A stretch of 64,000 nt of DNA, taken from the NCBI GenBank assembly GCA_003167555.1, contig PMSN01000025.1, positions 186,001 through 250,000 on the forward strand. Reading direction: 5' to 3'. Both the position numbers and the translations under genes were made by a program. Source of the stretch: Spartobacteria bacterium. GTDB taxonomy: Bacteria; Verrucomicrobiota; Verrucomicrobiia; Chthoniobacterales; UBA10450. Numbering within the stretch: the first letter of the stretch is position 1; each line of letters opens with the position of its first letter. A model generated the notes under the pieces. The model was not told where the DNA came from, searched no databases, and saw nothing but the letters and a program-made list of their open reading frames with translations. Of this stretch, positions 37,337-45,652 are shown one piece after another.

Positions 37337-37783
37337 CTACTGCACCACCAGCAGCAGCAGCAATTGCCCGTCACCCACGAGCGGCCCTTTGATCACCAGC
37401 GGGCTGGCCTTGCTCAATTTCGCTTCCGTTTCGAGCAGCAGATTTTTTTCCTGAAACAACTTCAGGTTCAGAAGATAGCCGGCATCCGTGCCGCCTTTGG
37501 AATCGACGTGGAGCGAAAAATATTTACTCGAGGCCAGCCAATCCTCCGACCCGGTTACAAGCGTCTTGCGGGATTGTCCGATGACTCTGAACTGGTTGTA
37601 GCCGAACAACTCCTTGAGCGTCCCTTCGAAACGATTCAACTCCGGCGGAATCGCCTCGGGCTGCGCGACGTTATTCGCGATGACGAGCCCGCTCCAAACC
37701 ACCTGTGAGGCCCGCGCCGGCAGCGCGCTTCCCATGATGAGCGCGAAGCTCAAGCCAAGCAGCAAACGGGAGCGCCTTTGCAT
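37337..37783 (-). CDS. secreted protein of the sigma-factor operon, unknown function
   Basis: A 148-residue protein with a Sec signal peptide (cleaved after ALPARA). The mature part is predicted mostly beta-strand with no cysteines and a hydrophobic end (GQLLLLLVV). It starts 7 nt after the anti-sigma gene ends, so it is the third product of a sigma/anti-sigma/secreted-protein operon. Such third genes are often targets or modulators of the pathway. I recognise no domain. Confidence 0.65.
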   Translation of the reverse strand: MQRRSRLLLGLSFALIMGSALPARASQVVWSGLVIANNVAQPEAIPPELNRFEGTLKELFGYNQFRVIGQSRKTLVTGSEDWLASSKYFSLHVDSKGGTDAGYLLNLKLFQEKNLLLETEAKLSKASPLVIKGPLVGDGQLLLLLVVQ

Positions 37784-37790
37784 GAGGAAA

Positions 37791-38312
37791 TTATTTCGTT
37801 GCGTATTCCGATGGCAGCGATTGCAGGCCGTCGACCCAGAGAACCGTCACGCGGTCCTTCTTCGATTCGAACATCGAGATTGTCGCGTTCGGGCTCACCA
37901 CCGGATCCACCCTTGCGGTCAGGATTTGCGAAAGATACTGCGACTGCTCGGCCGGTCCTCTCTCGCGCATCACGAAAAATGTGCAGACACAAAAGATCGC
38001 GAGCGAAGTGGCGCCTACCCAGACCAATCGCCCGATCGGCCACCAGGCCCGCGGCGAATCCGCTTTGCCTTCGGCCACACCGGCGCGCGCATCGCGCTCG
38101 ATTCGCTCCCGCAATTGATGATGGAAAAATTCCTCGTTGCCCATCGCGCGGCCCTGGAGTTGTTCCTTCAAAAACGCTCCGAGCTTGTGCGCATCGCGCT
38201 TCTCCGCTGCCGCGGCCGCCTTGTCCGGAAGAGAAGCTTCAAACTCGGCGAGTTCGTCCCCTGTCAGCTCGTCGTCGAGCCACGCGGTCCACTTTTCTTC
38301 AAACGTTTTCAT
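37791..38312 (-). CDS. membrane-bound anti-sigma factor
   Basis: A 173-residue protein. An acidic, helical N-terminus (FEEKWTAWLDDELTGDELAEFEASL) is typical of zinc-less anti-sigma domains. One membrane helix (about 92-112) and a periplasmic C-terminal domain follow. Its start overlaps the sigma factor gene by 14 nt, the standard arrangement for an ECF sigma and its anti-sigma. No HxxxCxxC motif is present. Confidence 0.75.
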   Translation of the reverse strand: MKTFEEKWTAWLDDELTGDELAEFEASLPDKAAAAAEKRDAHKLGAFLKEQLQGRAMGNEEFFHHQLRERIERDARAGVAEGKADSPRAWWPIGRLVWVGATSLAIFCVCTFFVMRERGPAEQSQYLSQILTARVDPVVSPNATISMFESKKDRVTVLWVDGLQSLPSEYATK

Positions 38313-38910
38313 AGAGATCCCTCAATAGGTTCTGCAGCTTTTTCCGCGCGTAGAAAAGCCTCGACATCACCGTGCCGATGGAACACCCGAGCGCCTCGGC
38401 AATCTCGTGATATTGCATGTCCTCGGTTTCCTTCATCAAAATCACCGCGCGATGCTCGGGCGAAAGCTGTTTGATCGCTTCGTCGATCCGCGCCCGAATC
38501 TCGCGGCGCTCCATCCGCTGATGCGGCAACGGGTCCGCCTTCGGCACCGTGCGCGAGGCCGGATCGATGTCCTTCAATTGGATCGCGTCATCGAACTCCG
38601 CCCCGGAGCCTTTCACCTGCTTCTTGCGCAGCCAATCGATGGTCACGTTCGTCACGATCCGGTACATCCAGGTGTAAAACGACGATTGGCCGCGGAAACG
38701 CGCGATCGATTTCCACGCCTTCAGGAAACTATCCTGGGCGAGATCCCAGGCGTCCTGCTCATTATGTACCATGTTATAGATCATACCGAAAACTCGTGTG
38801 CGGTAACGGCCGACCAACTGATCGAATGCTTCAGAATCGCCCGCCTGGCATTGTTTTACCAAGTCGAGTTCCGAGACATCGGGCTGAGCCGGAGTCGCTT
38901 CCGTATGCAT
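38299..38910 (-). CDS. ECF-type RNA polymerase sigma factor (RpoE-like)
   Basis: A 203-residue sigma-70 family protein with region 2 (VFGMIYNMVHNEQDAWDLAQDSFLKAW and FYTWMYRIVTNVTIDWLRK) and region 4 (LSPEHRAVILMKETEDMQYHEIA, ALGCSIGTVMSRLFYARKKL). The linker between them is about 35 residues. There is no region 1 or 3, so it is extracytoplasmic-function class. Encoded with its anti-sigma; probably autoregulated, though I could not find a repeated promoter element in this window. Confidence 0.9.
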   Translation of the reverse strand: MHTEATPAQPDVSELDLVKQCQAGDSEAFDQLVGRYRTRVFGMIYNMVHNEQDAWDLAQDSFLKAWKSIARFRGQSSFYTWMYRIVTNVTIDWLRKKQVKGSGAEFDDAIQLKDIDPASRTVPKADPLPHQRMERREIRARIDEAIKQLSPEHRAVILMKETEDMQYHEIAEALGCSIGTVMSRLFYARKKLQNLLRDLYENV

Positions 38911-38948
38911 AATTGGACGGAGCCGCGGCTAATTCATTCAACCCGGCG

Positions 38949-39611
38949 CTAGAGACTGCCGTAGCGCCGGAGCCATTCCCCGCGGTATTTGCCCATGAGG
39001 GTAATAATGCCGTCGCGGACCTCGAAGAGACGCTGATTGAGGACCGCATGTTGCTGCGGCGTGATGAGCTGTTCGGCCAGCAATTGCGCGCCGGCTTCCA
39101 TCGAGACCGTGATCGCTTTCAAGGCGCGCTTGAGATACGCGATCGTCATTCCGATTTCGTCCACGTCGTCATCGCTCAAGGCCGCGGCGAGTTTGGCGCT
39201 AGCCAGGGCGGAATGCGTGGCCAGCTTCACCGCCGCCGGTTCGTTCTGGAGCGCCGCGTACTCGTCGAAAAGCTGGTCGATCCACACAGTCAATGCGAAA
39301 GCCGCGCGATAAAGGAAATGATCTTCAAAGCCGTCGGCGGCTCCTGCGTCATTTTGCGCGCTTGCGACCTCTTCCTCGGCTGTGCTCGATTCGTCGGCCA
39401 GGAGCGCGTCCACTTCATCGCTCCAATCATCGCCCTTCAGCAACTGCGTCCAACCCATCTCTTGCGCGATGATCTGGTCGCGTTGTGGATGGTCGAGGTA
39501 CTTCTCGAGCAGCTCCATATATTTCTCCGTCTTGTAATCCTGCTGCTGGAGAAAACGCTCCCATTCGTACTCGTCCCAAATTCGATCGGGCTCAGGCTCG
39601 TAGCTGGGCAT
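38949..39611 (-). CDS. acidic helical protein, unknown function
   Basis: A 220-residue, strongly acidic, mostly helical cytoplasmic protein: many Asp/Glu, repeated Trp and Tyr in the first 40 residues (DRIWDEYEWERFLQQQDY) and an Ala-rich central helix. No signal peptide, no membrane segment, no known motif. It precedes the sigma factor gene on the same strand by 38 nt, so it may be cotranscribed. Confidence 0.6.
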   Translation of the reverse strand: MPSYEPEPDRIWDEYEWERFLQQQDYKTEKYMELLEKYLDHPQRDQIIAQEMGWTQLLKGDDWSDEVDALLADESSTAEEEVASAQNDAGAADGFEDHFLYRAAFALTVWIDQLFDEYAALQNEPAAVKLATHSALASAKLAAALSDDDVDEIGMTIAYLKRALKAITVSMEAGAQLLAEQLITPQQHAVLNQRLFEVRDGIITLMGKYRGEWLRRYGSL

Positions 39612-39736
39612 GATTTTTATCTAGGCCAGCTTCCGGCAGCGCGCAAAAAAAAGTTCGGCTTCCGGGTCTCGTCGCAGCTCGTCGCGCCCGCACGAGGACA
39701 TTGACGCATTCCGGTGGGCTTCTATGATTCACGGGG

Positions 39737-39841
39737 ATGGCCCAAGCCCCCAAATACTCAGCGCTAATTGACACGCGCGTCATCTATTGTGGTCTTGTCA
39801 TGTTGAGCGAAGTCGAAACATCTCTCACTATTCTCTTGTGA
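39737..39841 (+). pseudogene. 34-codon duplicate of the methyltransferase 5' end (leader-like ORF)
   Basis: Starts MAQAPKYSALIDTRVIYCG, almost the same peptide as the N-terminus of the methyltransferase that follows (TAATRKSSALIDTRVIYCG). Over 41 aligned bases (39752-39792 against 39856-39896) there are five differences, four of them synonymous. After VIYCG the frame runs into a REP-like sequence (VERSRN type in another frame) and stops at TGA, which overlaps the GTG of the real gene. It is either the stump of a lost tandem paralog or a translated leader coupled to the methyltransferase. Confidence 0.55.
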
Positions 39842-41334
39842 CCGCTGCAACCCGTAAATCCTCAGCGCTAATCGATACGCGCGTCATTTATTGCGGCGAT
39901 AATCTCGATCAGCTGCGCAAGCTGCCGGAGGGATGCGTCGACCTGATTTACATCGATCCGCCGTTCAACTCGAATCGGAACTACGAAGTCTTTTGGGGCG
40001 AAACGAAGGAGAAACGATCGTTCGCGGATCGCCACGAATCGACCAAAGCTTACATCGAGTACATGCGCCCGCGCTGCGCCGAGCTGCATCGCGTGCTCAA
40101 GAAAACCGGCAGCTTCTATTATCATTGCGACTGGCACGCCAGCCATTACGTCAAAGTCATGCTCGATCAGATTTTCGGAGAGAATCAGTTCCAGGCTGAA
40201 CTTGTTTGGAAGAGAACTTCCGCCCACGGTGACACGCGCGGCTATGGCCACATAACCGATTCCATTTTCTTCTATTCAGTTAGTGCAGACTTCGCGTGGA
40301 ATCGACAGATCCGACCTTATGAGAAGGATTATGTCGAGAAGTTCTACCGGAGCATCGACTCTGCGAGCGGCAAGCGCTTCATGTTGGATAACCTCACAGG
40401 TGCTGGCACGCGCAAAGGCGAGACCGGCCAAGTATGGCGCGGCGTCGACGTAACGAAGAAAGGCCGTCATTGGATCAGACCGCCAAGCGAACTCGACAAA
40501 TGGGATCTCGCTGGCCTCATTTATTGGCCACCAAAGGGAGGAACTCCACGATTCAAGCGCTTCTTGAACGAGGAAGGCGGGCTTCCGTTGGACAATATTT
40601 GGACGGATATTCCTGCGATCGGCGCTCACTCACTTGAGCGCCTTGGTTACCCGACGCAAAAACCACTCGCGTTATTGGAGCGAGTCATCAAAGCAAGTAG
40701 CGACGAAAACGACATCGTTCTAGACGCCTTCTGCGGTTGTGGAACCGCGCTAGTAGCAGCGCAAAAACTGAAGCGGCAATGGATCGGCATCGACATCTCG
40801 CCGACTGCCTGTCGCGTCATGGCGCAACGACTTAAGAAGGATTGCGGGCTGAAGGAAGACGAGAAGCTGCAACAAATCGGACGCGGCTTCGTCGTGCGCG
40901 ACCTGCCGAAAACGGAAGCAGAGCTGCGGAAATATCCGCCGTTCGAATTTGAGAATTGGGCTGTCGTCGCCTTGGGCGGAACCAAGAACGCACGGCAAAC
41001 GGGAGATATGGGAATCGACGGCCGCATCTATCCTGTCAGTGCGATGCCCGAGCGGCGCGGCGCGCGCACCGGCGAAATGGATTTCATGGACGAATGGTAT
41101 CCCATCCAAGTGAAGCAAACCGCCAAGGTAGGCCGCCCCGATATCGACGCCTTTGAAGCCGTCATGATGCGCGAAGAACGAATGCTCGGTTATTTCGTCG
41201 GCTTCGAGTTTACTAGCGACGCACTGTTCGAGATCGACCGCTTTCGCCGCAAAGAAGGCCGCGAAATCAAGCCACTCACCGTGCGCGAGATTTTGGATGA
41301 GGAAATCCGCGTGATAGACAACGCAACGGGTTGA
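39838..41334 (+). CDS. beta-class DNA methyltransferase fused to Mrr-like nuclease
   Basis: A 498-residue protein. The N-terminal amino-methyltransferase has catalytic motif IV DPPFNSN (D40) before the AdoMet motif I DAFCGCGTALVAA (D296), the beta-class N6-adenine/N4-cytosine order, with the target-recognition part between them. The C-terminal 120 residues resemble an Mrr-type PD-(D/E)XK nuclease: WAVVALGG, GDMGIDG (about 390) and YPIQVKQ (Q424-x-K), then VGFEFTSDA. Both activities in one chain could form a stand-alone restriction-modification enzyme. Start: GTG at 39838, since residues before it come from a REP-like repeat. Its codon use is less GC-rich than that of flanking genes, suggesting transfer. 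Confidence 0.82.
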   Translation: MTAATRKSSALIDTRVIYCGDNLDQLRKLPEGCVDLIYIDPPFNSNRNYEVFWGETKEKRSFADRHESTKAYIEYMRPRCAELHRVLKKTGSFYYHCDWHASHYVKVMLDQIFGENQFQAELVWKRTSAHGDTRGYGHITDSIFFYSVSADFAWNRQIRPYEKDYVEKFYRSIDSASGKRFMLDNLTGAGTRKGETGQVWRGVDVTKKGRHWIRPPSELDKWDLAGLIYWPPKGGTPRFKRFLNEEGGLPLDNIWTDIPAIGAHSLERLGYPTQKPLALLERVIKASSDENDIVLDAFCGCGTALVAAQKLKRQWIGIDISPTACRVMAQRLKKDCGLKEDEKLQQIGRGFVVRDLPKTEAELRKYPPFEFENWAVVALGGTKNARQTGDMGIDGRIYPVSAMPERRGARTGEMDFMDEWYPIQVKQTAKVGRPDIDAFEAVMMREERMLGYFVGFEFTSDALFEIDRFRRKEGREIKPLTVREILDEEIRVIDNATG

Positions 41335-41348
41335 CTGCAACTGCGGGC

Positions 41349-42923
41349 ATGCCAATCCGACGTGAAGTCTTGTCCGACCATAGAAGGGAAGGTAAGAAGT
41401 TCTATCCCCCAGGCGCTCGAGCCTTTTGGAAAGAGGTTCATTATATCGAGCGAATTATCCCGGAGATCGCTTGGATTTCATATTTTCTCAGCAGCCTCGG
41501 CACTGACGCGGGAATGGCGTGTGCCCTGTCGTACATCGAAGTATGTCATCGTAGTAGACACCCTGAGAATCTGGAGCTGACGCTCTGCTCAAACTACCGA
41601 CAGCTACGGGAGGTCGACTGGGATTGGATCCGGAAGCGCCTTAAATCGAAAGATATTTTTCTTCAGTGTTTAGACGCGCTTACTCCTTTCATACGGTGTT
41701 TCCCGACGGCGAATACGATGCTCGGGCTCGTGGAAGATCTAGGTCCAAACGGACCGAGTGAAACGGACATCAAGACAACGCGACAAATCGTGACAGATCT
41801 CTTTGATCGCCGCAGCAAAATGGCCTCGATAGTTCAATCCGCGGTGTTCAAAGCAGGTCTTTCGCTGGGGACGCATCATGTGCCTCAGGATTATCCATTC
41901 AGCGACTTCAAGGTGTTAGTTGAAGATTTCGACTCGGACGTTGGAAGGTCAACTGCGGCCCATGTGCGTATGCATTTGAACGCGGTGTATGGCCACTGGG
42001 AAACTAGAATGGGCGACAGTTGGGCACGCTATTTCTGGAATCGTGGCCGCGATTTTGCGCGTTTCGACGCTGATAATCACCGCGACTTGCCAGTCGAGAA
42101 GCGAACGTTGCATCCGGCAATGCAACTGGGGTTGGATTTTGAACAGTATGCCTGGACGGTCGTCGATCACATATGGGAGCGGTTACCGGTCGATATTTAC
42201 GAGAGTGAAGTTTTCGAGGTCATTGGAGCACTCTTGGCGCGACAGTGCAATTTGGCAGTCAAGCTCTTCAAGAACATTGAACTTTGGGACTATCATGCAG
42301 GCCCACTCATCCTGCGACCGATGACGGATTGCTTTATCACAGCCGCATGGATTCTGAAGGACCCATTGGATAGAGCGCGAAAGTTCATCTCTTATGGATT
42401 AGGCCAGGAGAAGCTCGCAATAGAGCGTTTGAAACTTGCGGTAGAGCAGACGCAAGGTAATGAGCGCGAGGAGCTGCAGGAGGGCATAACAGCTCGTGAA
42501 AGTTGGGTAAACGGTCAACACTACACGTTTCTTCAGATTGTAGACGTAGGAAGCTGGTCAGGTATTTCGACACGTAAAATGGCAGAAGAGGCCGACTGCT
42601 CGGGTTTGTACGATTTCGCATACACCGGCTGGAGCCACGCGGCGCATGGCATGTGGAATCACATTGGCAAATATGACGTATGGCCCAGTCTTGAGCCGCT
42701 TCATAAGCACATACTCCAGCCCGCAAATATTGAACACGGATTCCATATCGACGTAATCGACAACGCGACTAAGTATTTCGATGAACTATGCGTGCTTTTG
42801 GTGAAACATTTTGAACTCCAGATGACAATCCCGCAACCCAGTGAGTGGTTAACGTCGCGGCTTGAGCAATTTTACGCGGAAATGGATCAACGCGAAGCCA
42901 CGCAGGCAGACCAAGCTACCTAG
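41349..42923 (+). CDS. large helical protein paired with the methyltransferase (DUF5677-like?)
   Basis: A 524-residue soluble protein, mostly helical, with several Trp/His-rich segments (VYGHWETRMGDSWARYFW, GWSHAAHGMWNHIG). The stretch LILRPMTDCFITAAWILKDP followed by RKFISYGLGQEKLAIERL recalls DUF5677-type proteins, which have an R-x-x-x-E/D-x-hhhh-hhh segment and a Y-G-x-x-x-x-K helix; this is a visual impression only. The ATG at 41349 is 14 nt after the methyltransferase stop, so the two genes form one operon and probably one system. Base composition is clearly lower in GC than the chromosome around it. Confidence 0.65.
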   Translation: MPIRREVLSDHRREGKKFYPPGARAFWKEVHYIERIIPEIAWISYFLSSLGTDAGMACALSYIEVCHRSRHPENLELTLCSNYRQLREVDWDWIRKRLKSKDIFLQCLDALTPFIRCFPTANTMLGLVEDLGPNGPSETDIKTTRQIVTDLFDRRSKMASIVQSAVFKAGLSLGTHHVPQDYPFSDFKVLVEDFDSDVGRSTAAHVRMHLNAVYGHWETRMGDSWARYFWNRGRDFARFDADNHRDLPVEKRTLHPAMQLGLDFEQYAWTVVDHIWERLPVDIYESEVFEVIGALLARQCNLAVKLFKNIELWDYHAGPLILRPMTDCFITAAWILKDPLDRARKFISYGLGQEKLAIERLKLAVEQTQGNEREELQEGITARESWVNGQHYTFLQIVDVGSWSGISTRKMAEEADCSGLYDFAYTGWSHAAHGMWNHIGKYDVWPSLEPLHKHILQPANIEHGFHIDVIDNATKYFDELCVLLVKHFELQMTIPQPSEWLTSRLEQFYAEMDQREATQADQAT

Positions 42924-43263
42924 AAAAGATCAGACAGCCTTCTTCGAGCGCTTCTTCCATCTCACGCCCGATCGTCTGGCCATGATAAAAATGCGCATGA
43001 TGCAGCAGCAATTTCAAGAGCGGCTGAATCTCTGACTGGAACTTCTCATGTTCAGCAGCCCAGGTTTCGAAAGGCGACCAATCCTGAGGCATCGCTCTCC
43101 TGTCCAGTTCCATTGCCACATCCAAATCACTATCGGGGCGTGGCTCTCCACCAATCCGGCTACCGAATAGCCAAACACGCAAGATGTCTGGATTGCTTTT
43201 GCTATAGTTGATCAGAGAATTTGCTGCTTCGCGGAGCGCTGTATCTAGATTGTTCGGGTTCAA
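42916..43263 (-). CDS. minimal nucleotidyltransferase (MNT), orphan antitoxin-like
   Basis: A 115-residue protein with the GS-x10-D-x-D motif of MNT-type nucleotidyltransferases: GSRIGGEPRPDSDLDVAMEL. In MNT-HEPN modules the MNT AMPylates and silences a HEPN RNase encoded next to it. No HEPN gene with an RX4-6H motif is adjacent here: the downstream neighbour is convergent (8-nt overlap of gene ends) and the upstream neighbour is divergent. It is therefore an orphan or has a distant partner. Confidence 0.8.
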   Translation of the reverse strand: MNPNNLDTALREAANSLINYSKSNPDILRVWLFGSRIGGEPRPDSDLDVAMELDRRAMPQDWSPFETWAAEHEKFQSEIQPLLKLLLHHAHFYHGQTIGREMEEALEEGCLIFSR

Positions 43264-43404
43264 TAGACGACGGAGGGTTCAAAGATTGATTGGCGCTCCA
43301 GTGTTCAGGATCTTCCTTGTATCAATTGGGCACGTATGCCACGAATCGTTTTCTTTGCCGGACCGATTTAAATTATTGAACGAGAATAACCGACCGTCTC
43401 GCTT

Positions 43405-44334
43405 TTGCACGCCTCGACCCGTTTTGCTCCTTTGAAAGACTTGAAGAGAAAAAAAACTCCGGTTGGCTACTGGCCATCACACACGCGGTTTGCGGACATG
43501 ATCGACTTTTCCGTGCATGGGGGTTCGCATCCGTCTTTCAAGACGAACCGAACTCCAGATCATGTTGCTGAACTCTGTATGCTCATGCATGGGGATACTG
43601 ATCATTTCTTATGGCGCAAGAAGTCGCCGAGCGAGGGCATCGCCATGAGAAAGATCGTGGACGCACTGGCGGAAAGAGTGCGAACAAAGAAGGAGCTTGC
43701 AGCTGGGGAAATGCTCTACGCAATTGCCACTTATTCAGCTTTTGAGGTCCTGGATCTTTATTTGAGGAACCGAGAATTGTTCAATAAAATTGCTCCCGGG
43801 CGAACGCTTCTGCCATCCGTGTTTTCTATTCACCCGAATACCGTGAAAGTAAACGCGACAATGCAGCGCGATGCACGGCTTGGAACCAACACCCTCGAAT
43901 CGAGATTTATCGGCTCAAAATCGTGGTTCACGAGTGATACGTCGGCAAATGTTTATGCTAGGGCGATAATTACGGGGGTTGGACTAAATCAAAATTTGCA
44001 GCCAATCGACCAGCAGCAGAAAAGCTGGGAACAATTCGACAGAGACAATGGTGTGAGAACGCAAGTGCTACCATTTCCCCGCTACGTTAAGGGAATCGAT
44101 CAAATTCCCGTACCGATCTCGCCGGAAAGCGTGCTGGCGTATTGGCGGAAGGGAAAGGAAATGATTCTCGAAGAAATGCCCAAGTTCCATCTCCGCCCTG
44201 AATGGCAATCTCATTGCAAACGTTCCTACAAGAACGGAGCGAAATCCGGCGCAATTCAACATGCGATCTTCAAAGACATTCTGATAGCGCTCAGGACAAT
44301 TGCTGGCGCGAATCGCAGCGTGAGGAAAAGGTAG
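43405..44334 (+). CDS. hypothetical protein of the accessory region
   Basis: A protein of up to 309 residues without signal peptide, membrane helix or motif I recognise. It has a His/Phe-rich N-terminal part (MIDFSVHGGSHPSF, MHGDTDHFLWRKK), a helical middle (KELAAGEMLYAIATYSAFEVLDLYL) and a basic C-terminus. The start is uncertain: TTG at 43405 or ATG at 43498. The AT-richer composition fits the surrounding acquired DNA. Function unknown; location next to modification and toxin genes hints at defence but proves nothing. Confidence 0.55.
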   Translation: MHASTRFAPLKDLKRKKTPVGYWPSHTRFADMIDFSVHGGSHPSFKTNRTPDHVAELCMLMHGDTDHFLWRKKSPSEGIAMRKIVDALAERVRTKKELAAGEMLYAIATYSAFEVLDLYLRNRELFNKIAPGRTLLPSVFSIHPNTVKVNATMQRDARLGTNTLESRFIGSKSWFTSDTSANVYARAIITGVGLNQNLQPIDQQQKSWEQFDRDNGVRTQVLPFPRYVKGIDQIPVPISPESVLAYWRKGKEMILEEMPKFHLRPEWQSHCKRSYKNGAKSGAIQHAIFKDILIALRTIAGANRSVRKR

Positions 44335-44438
44335 TCGGGCACTTGCGCAGCTCGGTCGAATAGGGAGAACAATGGGCGAACTTTCCCCACAAGCGCCATT
44401 TTACGGATCTTGCGGTCCGCGGTAGGTGCGAGGCGAGA

Positions 44439-44732
44439 ATGTCAGCACTCAAGTTCGAAGTAACGACTGGAGAATCAGCGAGCGAAGACTTAGCGAACCT
44501 CCCGACAAATCGTTTCGACACGATTACGCGCCGCATCAATGCCCTGAAGAACGGCATTCCCGGCAGCGTCAAGCGGCTGTCGAACTTCGGCTATGACTGC
44601 CGTTTGCGGGTAGGCGACTACCGGATTCTATTTGACGTGCGGGGCACTCAAATTACGATTCGTCGCGTCCTGCACCGCCGCCATGCCTACGCTTCACCAC
44701 CGGGTAAGAAAAAAAGAAAAGGCGAACACTAA
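44439..44732 (+). CDS. RelE/ParE-family toxin
   Basis: A 97-residue toxin-like protein: an initial KFEVTTGESASEDLANLP helix, then GIPGSVKRLSNFGYDCRLRVGDYRILFDV and ITIRRVLHRRHAY. The L-R-V-G-D-Y-R-I-h-F/Y core and closing R-V-x-H-R-x-x-A-Y are diagnostic of RelE/ParE mRNA interferases. The catalytic His/Arg near the end are present. The toxin gene comes first and overlaps the presumed antitoxin gene. Confidence 0.83.
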   Translation: MSALKFEVTTGESASEDLANLPTNRFDTITRRINALKNGIPGSVKRLSNFGYDCRLRVGDYRILFDVRGTQITIRRVLHRRHAYASPPGKKKRKGEH

Positions 44733-44955
44733 GACCGCCGCCGTCAAGAAAGCCGCGACGTTGGCGCTCCGTAAAGCGCCCGCGAAGAAAAAGGCGTGCC
44801 GATATGGCAGTGCAAGCCTTGCAAGCAGTTTGTGCGTTATTCGGGAAGACGCCTTGGACGCCCGTATGATCCGCGAGGCCCGCGAGGCGGATAAGGGCAA
44901 GGCGCGTTACACCGTGAACGAACTGCGTGCGCAACGCGGTCTGGCAGCAATCTAA
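44683..44955 (+). CDS. probable antitoxin of the RelE-type toxin
   Basis: A 90-residue, strongly basic N-terminus (Lys/Ala-rich: VRKKEKANTKTAAVKKAA) leading to an acidic helical end, VIREDALDARMIREARE then YTVNELRAQRGLAAI. The latter resembles the C-terminal toxin-wrapping helices of RelB/Phd-like antitoxins. It overlaps the last 50 nt of the toxin gene in another frame. Middle residues (CRYGSASLASSLC) fit the family poorly and may reflect a compensated frameshift. Confidence 0.55.
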   Translation: MPTLHHRVRKKEKANTKTAAVKKAATLALRKAPAKKKACRYGSASLASSLCVIREDALDARMIREAREADKGKARYTVNELRAQRGLAAI

Positions 44956-45015
44956 GTCCTGAGGGCCGGGATCATGAAGGCACCGGCGCGGAATCCTCAA
45001 ATTCAGCGCTGGTTC

Positions 45016-45349
45016 CGGGAATGAGCGAAGAATCCCGGGATTCATACGATGCATCCGGGGATTCCGCGCGTCCCGCCGGGACTGCGCGCGGTCTGTCTGG
45101 GTTTCGCGGCGTCCCGCCGGGGATGGACGGCGTGAATCGCGGGATGCGCGCGGTCGTTCCGGGGCAGACGCCGTCCAGCTCGGGCGGCACGGGATGCAGC
45201 CGCGGCTGGACGCGCCGCAGCCCGGGCTGGATGCGGCGCAGCCAATGGTCGAGGACCTGAATCCTGAGGTGGAGGTGGTGAATCCTGCGCCGGAGGGCTT
45301 GCCGCCGAAGCTGGAAATGAAGCGGCTCGGGCGGGAGTGGATGCTGCCG
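45016..45349 (+). repeat. degenerate 21-bp tandem repeat, decayed heptapeptide-repeat gene
   Basis: About 16 consecutive 21-nt units, two of them 20 nt long. Most begin GGGG/CGGG or GAGG/GGGC and end with CCG, CCC or CCT. Read through in frame, with a frame change at the 20-nt units and another near 45170, they give heptapeptides such as GIHTMHP, GIPRVPP, GMDGVNR, GMRAVVP, GLDAAQP, MVEDLNP and EVEVVNP: consensus G-(I/L/M)-x-x-(V/A)-x-P. No single frame covers all units with a start, so this looks like a repeat protein gene that has lost its frame. Confidence 0.65.
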
Positions 45350-45393
45350 TGGGAACTTGGACTATCGCGCAAGCGGAGTGGCATCCTGTCAAA

Positions 45394-45486
45394 GGTGGAA
45401 CGCGCGGTCCCCCGCGCGTTGGCGATGGTTTGCGGCTTGCGCCGCCATCTTCTTTGACATCGAGCGGCGGAGCGCTCGATCCACCT
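45394..45486. repeat. composite REP-like inverted element, copy A
   Basis: GGTGGA-ACGCGCGG at one end and GGAGCGCTCGATCCACC at the other frame about 90 bp with TTTGCGGCTTGCGCCGCCAT in the middle. The same arrangement, with variation, occurs at 62252-62341. Copies in two unrelated intergenic regions indicate a dispersed palindromic family. Confidence 0.6.
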
Positions 45487-45652
45487 CAGTTTCTTTCGCT
45501 ACGCGCCAAAGATTTTTCTTTCCAAAGGCGGCCGGCTCCTGGTATTTCTCCACTAACAAACAACGCAGGTCCCCCTGCACCCCCGCGTTCCGTCCCCTCG
45601 GAGCTGTTTCTTCGTTGGGCCGTCGCGCGTAACCCTAGAAAGAACATACCCA

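Noticed and set aside
45016-45349. CRISPR-like regular repeats
   Set aside because: Units are adjacent and degenerate with a 21-bp period and no unique spacers; it is a coding tandem repeat.
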